The translations under genes and the position numbers were made by a program. Positions 1 to 8,123 of a stretch of 13,493 nt of DNA are shown one piece after another. Where the stretch lies: contig DBWZ01000028.1 of assembly GCA_002309345.1 (NCBI GenBank), positions 31,184 through 44,676 on the forward strand. Reading direction: 5' to 3'. The notes under the pieces were generated by a model. It was not told the DNA's origin. It worked only from the letters and a program-made list of their open reading frames with translations, and did not search any database. This stretch comes from Pseudobutyrivibrio sp. UBA1225 (lineage in GTDB: Bacteria; Bacillota; Clostridia; Lachnospirales; Lachnospiraceae). Position 1 is the stretch's first letter. The number at the start of each line of letters is the position of its first letter.

Positions 1-23
1 TTCTGTCGCCGAGACACATATTT

Positions 24-41
24 CACACGAAGTGTGTTTTT
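24..41 (+). terminator. Possible short intrinsic terminator, plus strand
   Basis: CACAC (24-28) and GTGTG (32-36) form a 5-bp stem around a GAA loop, followed directly by five T (37-41). This fits a weak terminator for a plus-strand gene ending left of the window. The stem is short and no such gene is visible, so the call is tentative. Confidence 0.3.
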
Positions 42-87
42 AACCTTATAGGAGATTGCAAAGCAATTTCCTATAAGGTTAAAAAAA
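37..87. repeat. Long near-perfect palindrome
   Basis: Positions 41-59 pair with 63-81 around an AAA loop (60-62), with one G-T mismatch (54/68). T37-T40 can further pair with A82-A85. The stem is thus 19-23 bp. It has T before and A after on either strand, so by itself it is not a terminator. Its outer T and A runs are also the U-tracts of the two facing hairpins at 24-41 and 81-113. Its tip (GATTGC/GCAAT) resembles the terminators at 8081-8113 and 8512-8550. Confidence 0.7.
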
Positions 88-113
88 CGACGACACAACT
101 CTGCATCGCCGTT
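81..113 (-). terminator. Intrinsic terminator of the 338-residue lipoprotein gene
   Basis: Read on the minus strand, 113-102 (AACGGCGATGCA) pairs with 97-86 (TGTGTCGTCGTT) as 12 pairs, three of them G-U, around a GAGT loop. It runs into a T-run (87-81). It lies about 40 bp beyond the stop codon at 156-158, as expected for a rho-independent terminator. Confidence 0.7.
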
Positions 114-155
114 AATAATCTTATTGAAAGCTATATCTACTCATATCAGCAGAAT

Positions 156-1172
156 CTAGCCTGCATATATTAATCCTTCAAACAACTCGTCTTCTTCTAT
201 ACCGTTAACAACAGGAGTATACCCATCTCTATTGTACCAGAAGTTTCCATCTTCACTCTTCTTAAGGTCATATTCAATATGGCCAAGGAATTCTCCATCT
301 TCAGTCATAAAGCTCATATAATTGCCTTTTGTTTTGAAGCCTTCACTTGGATCTGTAGGATCGTTAGCTTCGTATGGACAAACCTTCTGACCTGCCTCAA
401 GAGTCTTGGTTGCATTACCATTATCATCATAGAATGTTAATGACTGCTTTAATACAAGAGCTTTGACATCTCGATCTTCATCGCCAGCACTATATACCTT
501 ATAATACTTATCTGCTGGTGCTAAACCGTCTTTACCATAATTGAAAGCTTTGTCTATGCTATGAGTTCCAAAGACATCTAACTTTCCAGATATAGTAATA
601 GTGTTTGCATCTATCTGAGGCGCAAAATCACCATCATTCCAGTTGCCACTAAGTTCTCTATTTTCTAATTCATCAATCTTTACAAATGAACCAGCTTCAT
701 TGTTCCATCCGTACAATTTGATATTACCTGGCCAAGAATCACCCTTAGTGTCAATTAAAATATAATCGCCATCTGACTTGTGAACATAAAAGACTAGCCC
801 TTCATTTTCACCATCTTCGTCTGTGATAGGAAGCGATTTATCGTTATATTGTAAATTTAGCTCTGAATCTCCATCTTCTAACTCGTTAATACTTGTCTGT
901 AAATTGTCCATTGTGCCGTCTTTACCAAGATCTACACTTTGCAATTCATCCTGTTTTACCTCAGTAAAGTAGAATTCTGTATCTTCAGATGCAACCTCTG
1001 TAGCAGTTTCTGAAGTTGTGTCTTGCACGTTGTTATCAGGTGTTGTAACTTCATCCTCGGTTACTGCCTGCTGATTGTCTGCCTGTGTATTTGCATCAGA
1101 ATTTCCACATGCAGCAAGCATCATTGCACTGCAAGAAGCAGCGAGTAACATTGTTAAAGTTTTTTTCTTCAT
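156..1172 (-). CDS. Putative lipoprotein, 338 residues, unknown function
   Basis: A predicted membrane-anchored lipoprotein whose function I do not recognise. The N-terminus has a basic MKKK, a hydrophobic stretch and lipobox LAAC with the lipidated cysteine at residue 22. Residues 23-65 are a Thr/Asp/Glu/Gln-rich linker of the kind that spaces Gram-positive lipoproteins from the membrane. The remainder is acidic and predicted globular; around residues 225-275 a pattern of Tyr-Lys-Val-Tyr, then Leu-Thr-Phe-Tyr-Asp-Asp-Asn-Gly and Leu-Glu-Ala-Gly faintly recalls a bacterial SH3-like fold (weak inference). The ATG is fixed by GGAGG (1179-1183) six bases upstream. It follows the ABC permease gene by about 100 bp, so it could be co-transcribed, but the gap also holds its own promoter-like element (1207-1234). 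It ends at the terminator 81-113. Confidence 0.85.
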   Translation of the reverse strand: MKKKTLTMLLAASCSAMMLAACGNSDANTQADNQQAVTEDEVTTPDNNVQDTTSETATEVASEDTEFYFTEVKQDELQSVDLGKDGTMDNLQTSINELEDGDSELNLQYNDKSLPITDEDGENEGLVFYVHKSDGDYILIDTKGDSWPGNIKLYGWNNEAGSFVKIDELENRELSGNWNDGDFAPQIDANTITISGKLDVFGTHSIDKAFNYGKDGLAPADKYYKVYSAGDEDRDVKALVLKQSLTFYDDNGNATKTLEAGQKVCPYEANDPTDPSEGFKTKGNYMSFMTEDGEFLGHIEYDLKKSEDGNFWYNRDGYTPVVNGIEEDELFEGLIYAG

Positions 1173-1206
1173 TGTGTACCTCCAATTCTAGCTAGTTACA
1201 TATATA

Positions 1207-1234
1207 TATCAATAAAATGAGTATGTTTTTTTCC
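1207..1234 (-). promoter_or_regulatory. Composite upstream motif, copy A
   Basis: On the minus strand GG plus seven A (1234-1226), 13 bp, then TTGATA (1212-1207) and a TA-rich run. The same arrangement precedes the 405-residue gene (6109-6135) and the 64-residue gene (8376-8403). It lies 35-62 bp upstream of the start codon at 1172. It may be a promoter with an A-tract (UP-like) element or a regulator site; which hexamers are the -35 and -10 is unclear. Confidence 0.35.
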
Positions 1235-1272
1235 ATTTTAAAGAAAAATTTTTTTATAAAAATGGCGATGCA

Positions 1273-4065
1273 TTACTCTACAGCCTTCAGCGACTCCGTC
1301 ATACTAATGGAATCGAGCTTGCCTCCCATAAACAGGTTCACCGCAAAAGTAAATACGATTGTCAACACAAAGGACATAACATAACTAAGCGGTGTCACCC
1401 GCACATCAAATGTAATCAAATCGACAACTATTTCGCTCATTACATAAGCGTGCAAGAATTTACCCAACACAAGCCCAATAGAAGCTCCCATTATAGATAA
1501 GATGACGTTTTCCCTAAAAACATAGGATCGAGTTTCTTCTTTATAAAAACCTAGAACCTTTACCGTTGCAATCTCTCTGACTCTCTCAGATATGTTGATG
1601 TTGGTCAGGTTGTAAACCACAACAAAAGCCAATGCCATAGCGCTTCCAATCACAAGATAGACGATGATGTTTAAGCTATCCATCATACTGTCAATTCTAT
1701 CTAGCAAATCCACTGTAGGTGCAACGACTGCTATCGCTTTGTCATTCATCAGTTTGGCACTGATTTCGTGCACATCCTCATCTTCATTCACATTCAAAAA
1801 TATATTCTTCTTGTCAGGGAGCTGGCCAATCTGACTCTCATAAGAGGATTCTTTCATATATATATAATTATATATAAAGTTTTCATTTATTGCGGCCACC
1901 TTAAGCTTTGTGGGGCTCACCTCATCCGAGGATATTATAACTGTGTCACCAAGCTTTATATTAAATCGCTGGCATAAGCCCTTATTTATGATTATTTCAT
2001 CATCCTTTAAATCCTTAAACTCAATAGGCACATCTCTATCATTATGAAAATCATAAAATTCATCAATATTTGAATCATCCGCATATACGTTAAGATAAAT
2101 ATTCTTTGTGTTTTTGCCATGCTTTAAGTCCACGGATGTATGATAGAACAAAATATAATCATCCTTAGTATAATCAAGGTCTTCCAACACATCAACTTTG
2201 TCATTAGAACCATTTTTCAAGGTGATATCTAAATCGTACTTTGAAACATTAGAAAACTGATTTTCGGCTATATCTGCAATTGAATCATATATTCCAAAGC
2301 CAGCCACAAGCAGCGCTGTGCATCCGCCGATGCCAAGAACCATCATAAACAAACGTCCCTTGTATCTAAAGATGTTTCTAAGGCTAACCTTTTTCAAAAA
2401 CTTCAATCTATCCCAAATAAAGGTAATATACTCCAAAAAGATGCGTTTACCAGCCTTTGGTGCCTTTGGACGCATGAGTGATGCAGCCATCTCAGCCATT
2501 TCATATCTGCAGGAGAAAAAAGTAACACCGATAGAGCATACAAAAGCAACTCCAAAACTGATTGCAAGCATTGGTTCGCTAAAGTAATAAGAAAGCTCAT
2601 TCGTGTTGTACATCATCTTATATGCGTACCAAATTGCCTTCGGAAATACGATAGTTCCTAACATGAATCCCATTGACGTTCCAATAAACGCTGCTGAGCC
2701 AGAATAGAACATAAACTTGCCCATTATACTAAAGCTACTGTAGCCCAACGCCTTCAATACACCTATTTGCGTTCGCTGATCCTCTACCATTCGATTCATG
2801 GTCGTCATGCATACAAGAGCTGCAACTAAGAAGAAAAATACCGGAAATACGTTTGCAATAGATCCAACAATTGTAGAATCACTTTCAAAGCACACATATC
2901 CTACATTACTATCACGCTTAAGTAGATATGTAGATGGAGCTTCTATATCATCAATCTCTGCTTGAGCATCTTTGATTTCTTCTTCAGCATCTGCCATCTT
3001 AGAATCAAACTCATCTTTTCCCTCTTTATATTTTTTTAGACCAGATTTGTACTCTTTCATTCCCTTGTCATATTCAGACTTTGCATTGGTAAGCCCATAG
3101 AATAGTTGAAGGGCCTCTAAAGATTCACCTTGTCCCATCTGAACAAGATAGTCATACTGAGTTTGATATTCATCTATACTTTGCTTTGCTTTATCCAAAT
3201 CTGCTTTTGCTTTGTCGAGCTTCGCCTTTGAATCAGCAAGCTCTTTTTCGCCCTCTGCGCGAGATGATTCAAGCTCTTCCTTGGCATCATCCAGCTCCTT
3301 AGTGGCGTCTCCAACAATTCGATTGTATCTGTTGTCAGCTGCCTTATTCAAAGCATTCTTTACAGCATCCTCCGAGTTAGAAATTGCGTCATCATATTCA
3401 TCTGAATACAAATCATAATCAGAATCCAGTTTGACATAACAATCTGTGTATACGTCAGAATCAAATCCGTCTTTACGAATATATACAAATCCATCTAGTA
3501 CACCGCTACCAAGAGTCGTAGTGCCACGTTCATATTGGATATACAAAGGTGATTTTACAAGCCCAACCACTTTGTAGCTTTTGTGCTTAAAATGCTCAAC
3601 ATCATCTTTCGAGTTAGTCGATGAAAGCACTATAGACTTACCGATAACAGATTCATCGAACACGTAAGAATCTACAAGACATTCGTCGTCAGAGCTAATA
3701 TCATTGCCCTGCACAAGCACATATGTATTAATCTTTTCTGGCTTGCTGATAAACTTAACAGCCTCACTAGTGTTTTCAAAGTCAACTAGCGCATCAAAGG
3801 ATATAGATGGTTCTATGGCTCTAGCATCGATATTTTGCCGCATAAAATCTACATCAGAATCCTCGAATCCAAGGGAAGAAATCAGATGATAGTCATAGAA
3901 TTGATTTTCGGTCAGATATTTATGCATGGCAATCCGCATTGCCGGATCGGTGACCTTCAAACCAGCAAAAAAGCCCACACCTAGCCCAATAATCAAAAGT
4001 AAGGCTAGGTATCGGCCAAAAGTATCTTTAATTTCTCTAAATGTTGAAATCCACAGTTTACTCAT
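1273..4065 (-). CDS. ABC transporter permease, FtsX/MacB-like, with coiled coil
   Basis: The membrane subunit of a MacB/LolD-class ABC exporter, paired with the ATPase at 4071-4772. From the chosen start (930 residues): first membrane helix at about 19-38; a large extracytoplasmic region containing a Lys/Glu/Ala-rich coiled coil at about 240-373; a three-helix FtsX-type domain at about 400-525; another helix at about 570-590; a second extracytoplasmic domain (about 596-785); and a final FtsX-type domain at about 793-930 with the characteristic stretch NISERVREIATVKVLGF. Two FtsX domains in one chain mean it could work as a single full-length permease. An in-frame GTG at 4075-4077 overlaps the ATPase stop and would add four residues; I prefer the ATG at 4063-4065, which has GAGTGG eight bases upstream and begins with the usual MSKLW-type N-terminus. 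The substrate cannot be told; family members export lipids, peptides or antibiotics, or signal mechanically. Confidence 0.92.
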   Translation of the reverse strand: MSKLWISTFREIKDTFGRYLALLLIIGLGVGFFAGLKVTDPAMRIAMHKYLTENQFYDYHLISSLGFEDSDVDFMRQNIDARAIEPSISFDALVDFENTSEAVKFISKPEKINTYVLVQGNDISSDDECLVDSYVFDESVIGKSIVLSSTNSKDDVEHFKHKSYKVVGLVKSPLYIQYERGTTTLGSGVLDGFVYIRKDGFDSDVYTDCYVKLDSDYDLYSDEYDDAISNSEDAVKNALNKAADNRYNRIVGDATKELDDAKEELESSRAEGEKELADSKAKLDKAKADLDKAKQSIDEYQTQYDYLVQMGQGESLEALQLFYGLTNAKSEYDKGMKEYKSGLKKYKEGKDEFDSKMADAEEEIKDAQAEIDDIEAPSTYLLKRDSNVGYVCFESDSTIVGSIANVFPVFFFLVAALVCMTTMNRMVEDQRTQIGVLKALGYSSFSIMGKFMFYSGSAAFIGTSMGFMLGTIVFPKAIWYAYKMMYNTNELSYYFSEPMLAISFGVAFVCSIGVTFFSCRYEMAEMAASLMRPKAPKAGKRIFLEYITFIWDRLKFLKKVSLRNIFRYKGRLFMMVLGIGGCTALLVAGFGIYDSIADIAENQFSNVSKYDLDITLKNGSNDKVDVLEDLDYTKDDYILFYHTSVDLKHGKNTKNIYLNVYADDSNIDEFYDFHNDRDVPIEFKDLKDDEIIINKGLCQRFNIKLGDTVIISSDEVSPTKLKVAAINENFIYNYIYMKESSYESQIGQLPDKKNIFLNVNEDEDVHEISAKLMNDKAIAVVAPTVDLLDRIDSMMDSLNIIVYLVIGSAMALAFVVVYNLTNINISERVREIATVKVLGFYKEETRSYVFRENVILSIMGASIGLVLGKFLHAYVMSEIVVDLITFDVRVTPLSYVMSFVLTIVFTFAVNLFMGGKLDSISMTESLKAVE

Positions 4066-4070
4066 AAAAA

Positions 4071-4772
4071 TTACCACTCAATACTATCTACATCCATTGG
4101 ATTGCTGTTAAGATGCATATCCACCACGGTGCCGGATTTTACGGTTATGACGCGATCCGCCATGGCAGTCAATGCGTGATTATGAGTAATTACAACTACT
4201 GTTTTTTTGTTGTTTCGGCATGTTTCCTGCAGAAGTTTTAGGACTTGTCTGCCAGTCTCGTCATCCAAAGCACCAGTAGGCTCGTCGCACAACAACAGCT
4301 TTGGATTTTTGGCAAGTGCTCTTGCAATAGCTACACGCTGTTGCTCTCCACCAGATAGCTGAGCAGGGAAATTGCTCATTCTATCCTGCAGGCCAACTTC
4401 TTTAAGAATTTCGTCGGCTGGGATTGGATCATTGCATATCTGCGCCGCCAACTCAACATTTTCCTTGGCGGTTAAATTTCCAACGAGATTATAGAACTGA
4501 AACACAAATCCCACGTCATATCTGCGATAGCTAGTCAAATCTCTAGGGGACAGCCCTGAAATATCTCTATCTGCAAGATATACCGCCCCTTTACTGAGGG
4601 TGTCCATGCCACCTAATATGTTTAAAATCGTAGTTTTACCCGCACCAGACGAACCGACGATGATGCAAAACTCGCCTTCCTCTATCTCAAAATTCACATC
4701 TTTGAGAGCTTCTATCTGAACCTCTCCAGTTTTGTACGTTTTTCCAACATTTTTAAACTCTACAAATGCCAT
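4071..4772 (-). CDS. ABC transporter ATP-binding protein, MacB/LolD type
   Basis: Cytoplasmic ATPase powering the adjacent FtsX-like permease. All nucleotide-binding motifs are intact: Walker A GSSGAGKT (residues 40-47), Q-loop Gln92, signature LSGGEQQ (139-145), Walker B LLLCDE (159-164), D-loop GALD (167-170) and H-loop His197. The length, 233 residues, is typical for LolD/MacB-type subunits. The start is supported by GAGG (4780-4783), seven bases before the ATG. The stop codon lies within a few bases of the permease start, so the two genes are surely translated from one message. A promoter candidate lies at 4810-4838, just beyond the stop codon of the upstream 405-residue gene. Confidence 0.96.
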   Translation of the reverse strand: MAFVEFKNVGKTYKTGEVQIEALKDVNFEIEEGEFCIIVGSSGAGKTTILNILGGMDTLSKGAVYLADRDISGLSPRDLTSYRRYDVGFVFQFYNLVGNLTAKENVELAAQICNDPIPADEILKEVGLQDRMSNFPAQLSGGEQQRVAIARALAKNPKLLLCDEPTGALDDETGRQVLKLLQETCRNNKKTVVVITHNHALTAMADRVITVKSGTVVDMHLNSNPMDVDSIEW

Positions 4773-4809
4773 ATAACTACCTCACTAATTAACCTGCGAG
4801 ACTATCTTT

Positions 4810-4838
4810 ATAATAGCACGGGTGAAGGAGATTGTCTG
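4810..4838 (-). promoter_or_regulatory. Candidate promoter of the ABC transporter operon
   Basis: On the minus strand, CAGACA (4838-4833, four of six matches to the -35 consensus), a 17-bp spacer, and TATTAT (4815-4810, five of six to the -10). It sits between the stop codon of the 405-residue gene and the ATPase start, leaving a leader of about 30 bases. No terminator precedes it, so read-through from upstream is also possible. Confidence 0.5.
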
Positions 4839-4843
4839 TAGTT

Positions 4844-6061
4844 TTATAAGATAATACAACAACTATTACTATTAATTTTCTTAGGACAATTAATTTTCTC
4901 ATGATTATTCATATTATCCGAATTGGGATATTTCTTGCCATTCATTCTTAATGTATTACAGCTTAATTCGACTCTATAAACATTTTTTTTATTTATCTCT
5001 TCCATAAATTTATTATTAAATTCTGTATCAAATCTTTCTAACCAAAAATCGTTGCACCTAGCGTATTTAACATTTATATAATCATCAAATCCTAGATTTG
5101 GCAAAACAGCAGGTTCAACCCTATCTATTCGCTCTTTATATTTATCTCTTAATATTAAATCTCTTATATTTTCATATTTTTGGGAAAAGTAATCATGTCG
5201 ATTTTCATATTTTATTTTCATTTCATCCCATTCTGAATATTTTGAGTAATTTCTTTTACATATTATATCCTCGAGGACTTTAATTTCCTCTGCATATTCA
5301 CTTGATGTATATATTATATCAGCAAAAAAATCATCAATATTTGTTTCAACGCTATGCTTATTATAGTAATTATTAACAAAATACGTAATATCTATCATAG
5401 CATCATCACAACCTTCTATTTTATAATCCAAAAAAGAATCAATGTTATTTTGTAATGACTTATCTTGTTTCAACTGTTCTTTTAAATATAAATATTTGTT
5501 TTTTTCACTCTGAATAATCTGATAACATCGCTTAAGCAAGAATTCTTCATGATGACTAACAGGATACTTCTCATTCACCAAATTATTATATTTTGGCTTA
5601 TAATAATCTAAAAAGGTTCTATTCCAATTCTCTAATTCTGAATGCATATCATCTTCTTTAATCAAATCTTTTAATAATACAACATCTGATTTATTTGCAT
5701 TTAAGATATCTTTAATAAGTCTTGCATTATCAAAAATTTTACAAATAGAATAGTTGTTTATGCAATATATTTTTTGCTTTAATAATTCTATATCTGTTTT
5801 TTTATATAATTCGACTTGCAAATCATAGCTTTTTTCATATAAAGTTTTCCATTGTTTATACATATCATGAACAAGAGTTATCAATTCTTTTTTATCCGTC
5901 ATCTCTTTTAAGGCTTCATGAATGTATTTAAATCCTTCACTTTCTGCATTATTTTTTATTATTTTTTCATACTTATTTGTATTATTATCATCATTGTTTC
6001 TGTCAAAGCCAAAAAATTTTATCCAATCTTCAATTTTGTCATTTTTATCTAATACAGGCAT
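4844..6061 (-). CDS. Unknown 405-residue protein with CaaX-like C-terminus
   Basis: I do not recognise this family. No signal peptide or membrane helix is visible; the protein is rich in Lys, Asn, Asp, Glu, Tyr and Ile, looks largely alpha-helical, and is probably made as a soluble protein. Its most striking feature is the C-terminus: Cys-Pro-Lys-Lys, six residues, then Cys-Cys-Ile-Ile-Leu and stop. This matches a eukaryotic CaaX box ending in Leu (geranylgeranylation type) with a neighbouring cysteine and upstream basic residues, as in Ras/Rho tails. In a bacterium this could be chance or could mark a protein acting in a eukaryotic cell. The coding DNA is visibly more AT-rich than the ABC and purine genes, consistent with acquired DNA. 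AGGAGAGG (6067-6074) supports the start. It is divergent from the lipoprotein gene at 6239 and 72 bp upstream of the ABC ATPase gene. Confidence 0.85.
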   Translation of the reverse strand: MPVLDKNDKIEDWIKFFGFDRNNDDNNTNKYEKIIKNNAESEGFKYIHEALKEMTDKKELITLVHDMYKQWKTLYEKSYDLQVELYKKTDIELLKQKIYCINNYSICKIFDNARLIKDILNANKSDVVLLKDLIKEDDMHSELENWNRTFLDYYKPKYNNLVNEKYPVSHHEEFLLKRCYQIIQSEKNKYLYLKEQLKQDKSLQNNIDSFLDYKIEGCDDAMIDITYFVNNYYNKHSVETNIDDFFADIIYTSSEYAEEIKVLEDIICKRNYSKYSEWDEMKIKYENRHDYFSQKYENIRDLILRDKYKERIDRVEPAVLPNLGFDDYINVKYARCNDFWLERFDTEFNNKFMEEINKKNVYRVELSCNTLRMNGKKYPNSDNMNNHEKINCPKKINSNSCCIIL

Positions 6062-6108
6062 TTTTTCCTCTCCTTTGATTCAGACATATTTATTAACCTC
6101 TATTATCT

Positions 6109-6135
6109 ATTCAAAAAAAAATATATTTTTTTTCC
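6109..6135 (-). promoter_or_regulatory. Composite upstream motif, copy B
   Basis: On the minus strand GG plus eight A (6135-6126), then a T-rich spacer and TTGAATAG (6114-6107). Spacing from GG to TTGA is one base shorter than in copies A and C. It lies about 48-74 bp upstream of the 405-residue gene start (6061). Promoter role is inferred from position and similarity to the other copies. Confidence 0.35.
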
Positions 6136-6188
6136 ATTTTCCTCCATAAAATTAAAATTATTTTACCAATGGTTTTCCAACAAAAAAT

Positions 6189-6216
6189 TTGATATTGTAA
6201 TTATTGTTACTATTAA
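6189..6216 (+). promoter_or_regulatory. Candidate promoter of the 613-residue lipoprotein gene
   Basis: TTGATA (6189-6194), a 16-bp spacer and TATTAA (6211-6216) precede the start codon at 6239. Both hexamers are imperfect and the region is very AT-rich, so other placements are possible. Confidence 0.35.
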
Positions 6217-6238
6217 TGCCGTACTCGAAAGGAACACA

Positions 6239-8080
6239 ATGTTCAAAAAAATACTATTTCCCTTACTGATTACAACTCTTCTATTTTCTTTCGCTGGCTG
6301 TGCCTCAAAAGAAAAGGAATCAAGTGCTAAAGAAACAACTATCGAATCTAAAGATACCGAAAAACAAGAGGTCAAAGAACAAGCCATAAACTCTTATACC
6401 GATGAGAACCTACTATATAACGATTTATACTACCAAAATATCGACATATATTTACTTAACAAAAGCGGTGACGAAGGCAAATGCATAAACGAAGATATAT
6501 ATGCTACTTTAGAGGCAAATAATATTAATATGGACGATAAGTATTTTGCAAATTGTCACTACTGGGATGGAATATTCTATACATATATATATTCAAAGGA
6601 AGGCGATGAAAACAAAGGCTTTTATGCTCTCGATTTGAAAAACAAAAAAATCAAAAAATTACTTGATGAGATAAATGTGTTGAGTGATTCCATAGATTAT
6701 TACAATGACAAACTATATATTGAACAATATGATGATTCAGAGTACAAAGAATACGTATATACAATATCCGATGATTTTACTTTCAAACAAGAGGAATCCG
6801 AGAATAAAGATATTCTAGATGCCTTAAGTCATTATTCTATAGCCGCTTCTCCCGAATGTGCCACCAATAGATTGCCTGTATTTTGCATATCGAGAGCATT
6901 GGATAATGCTGGCTACGTAATAGCTGAAGATACATTTAACGAAAAATATGTAAAAGTATTTTCAGATGGAACAACAGAACCTATAGATTTACTTTCAGAC
7001 AAATTTGGATCAGTAATATACTATGACAAAAACAGGATTCTCTTTAGGGGAAGAAATGCAGATGCCCGTAGTGACGAAGATTTTTCAATCTACAAAATAC
7101 AGGACAATAAAATCGAAACACTTCCTGATTTAACTGGCATCGAGGGCATAGAATTCGCTGATAACAAAATGTATTATTCAAAAGATTACACTATTTACGA
7201 ATTTAATTTATCCTCAGAAAAGACAAAGAAAGTTTTTGCCTTTGCAGAAGAAACCGGTGGTACTATTTTCCAATCCAGAAAGGGTCATTTGTACGCGCAA
7301 CACATTGACAATGGTGATATTAAATGGTGTAGGCTAGATGGGTACGCGGGTGATATTGATTTTACGGATATTGGTTATTCCATTGGAACTGTCAACATCT
7401 TAAAATATGGCTCGCAAATCGAGAAATCCAAAGAAGTCAAATGTCCAAGTTGCGGTGCTACTCTTGAAAAAATGAGATATACATATTTTCAGTTAAAGGA
7501 GGAGTATTCTAAGTATGCTTCTAAAATCAATAAAGCATTAAGGGATAAAGTCGCACCATTTTTTGCAAATGAATATGAGAACGATGATACCTGTGACAGA
7601 CACCAAGACCCTGATTATTTTGTTGTTATAGATGCTTGTCATGTCGTCTCTGTAAACATATATAATTCTCAATTTTTAATTGTTTTAATGGGGAATGATT
7701 GGGAAGGTGGCGGACCACATGGTTCCTATCAATCATACGAATATCTCTTTGATTTAAATACTGGAGAAGAGCTTTCACTAAAGAATTTTTATAAGGGAAC
7801 AGAAAAAGAATTTAAAAAAATGGTTGCTGAAAAAGTCAAAGAAGATTTTAAAGAAAACAGCGAACCTTACTTTGCAACTAACGTCGATGATGCATACAAA
7901 AGCGCATATGCTTTAGCCTCAATTGAAGACACTTTAGAAACTGATGTAAGTTTCGAAGAAGATTGTATTTTATACTCTTTTGAGCGCTACGCGTTAAGTA
8001 GTTACGCCGATGGCCCAATTTCAGTTAAAATTTCTTACAAAGAATTAAACGGCAATGACAAAATTACAAGAATAAGATAA
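6239..8080 (+). CDS. Large lipoprotein with DUF3298-like C-terminal domain
   Basis: A predicted surface lipoprotein: hydrophobic signal (residues 4-20) with lipobox FAGC and lipidated Cys21, then a Lys/Glu/Ser-rich linker to about residue 50. Residues 55-390 carry repeated Tyr-Tyr-Asn-Asp-Lys-Leu-Tyr and Lys-Met-Tyr-Tyr patterns typical of beta-propeller or DUF5050-like repeats. From about 405 on, a helix with Lys-Ile-Asn-Lys-Ala, then GGGPHG (490-495), Phe-Asp-Leu-Asn-Thr-Gly-Glu-Glu-Leu and Leu-Lys-Asn-Phe-Tyr match the style of DUF4163/DUF3298 domains found in RsiV-type sensors and PdaC-like proteins. Between the halves lies CPSC (402-405), with C-x2-H at 452-455, possibly a small metal site. 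GAAAGGA (6227-6233) supports the start. It is the only confident plus-strand gene here and ends at a bidirectional terminator. The domain family gives no exact function; sensing or ligand binding at the envelope is an inference. Confidence 0.87.
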   Translation: MFKKILFPLLITTLLFSFAGCASKEKESSAKETTIESKDTEKQEVKEQAINSYTDENLLYNDLYYQNIDIYLLNKSGDEGKCINEDIYATLEANNINMDDKYFANCHYWDGIFYTYIYSKEGDENKGFYALDLKNKKIKKLLDEINVLSDSIDYYNDKLYIEQYDDSEYKEYVYTISDDFTFKQEESENKDILDALSHYSIAASPECATNRLPVFCISRALDNAGYVIAEDTFNEKYVKVFSDGTTEPIDLLSDKFGSVIYYDKNRILFRGRNADARSDEDFSIYKIQDNKIETLPDLTGIEGIEFADNKMYYSKDYTIYEFNLSSEKTKKVFAFAEETGGTIFQSRKGHLYAQHIDNGDIKWCRLDGYAGDIDFTDIGYSIGTVNILKYGSQIEKSKEVKCPSCGATLEKMRYTYFQLKEEYSKYASKINKALRDKVAPFFANEYENDDTCDRHQDPDYFVVIDACHVVSVNIYNSQFLIVLMGNDWEGGGPHGSYQSYEYLFDLNTGEELSLKNFYKGTEKEFKKMVAEKVKEDFKENSEPYFATNVDDAYKSAYALASIEDTLETDVSFEEDCILYSFERYALSSYADGPISVKISYKELNGNDKITRIR

Positions 8081-8113
8081 AAAACGAGGGATTGCTTTTG
8101 CAATCCCTCGTTT
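8081..8113. terminator. Bidirectional terminator between converging genes
   Basis: ACGAGGGATTGC (8084-8095) pairs perfectly with 8100-8111 around a TTTT loop. On the minus strand it ends in a run of six T (8085-8080 region), and on the plus strand in TTTCTT. It separates the 613-residue gene (plus) from the 64-residue gene (minus) and can serve both. Confidence 0.85.
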
Positions 8114-8123
8114 CTTACCCTTA

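Noticed and set aside
1233..1265. Hairpin CCATTTT/AAAATGG between permease and lipoprotein genes as a terminator
   Set aside because: Stem is almost all A-T with a long loop, and on the minus strand it is followed by A rather than T, so it is not a convincing terminator.
6111..6137. Eight-codon leader peptide (Met-Glu-Lys-Lys-Tyr-Ile-Phe-Phe) after GGAGG upstream of the 405-residue gene
   Set aside because: Made of homopolymer A and T runs that also form the shared upstream motif, and it probably lies upstream of the transcription start.
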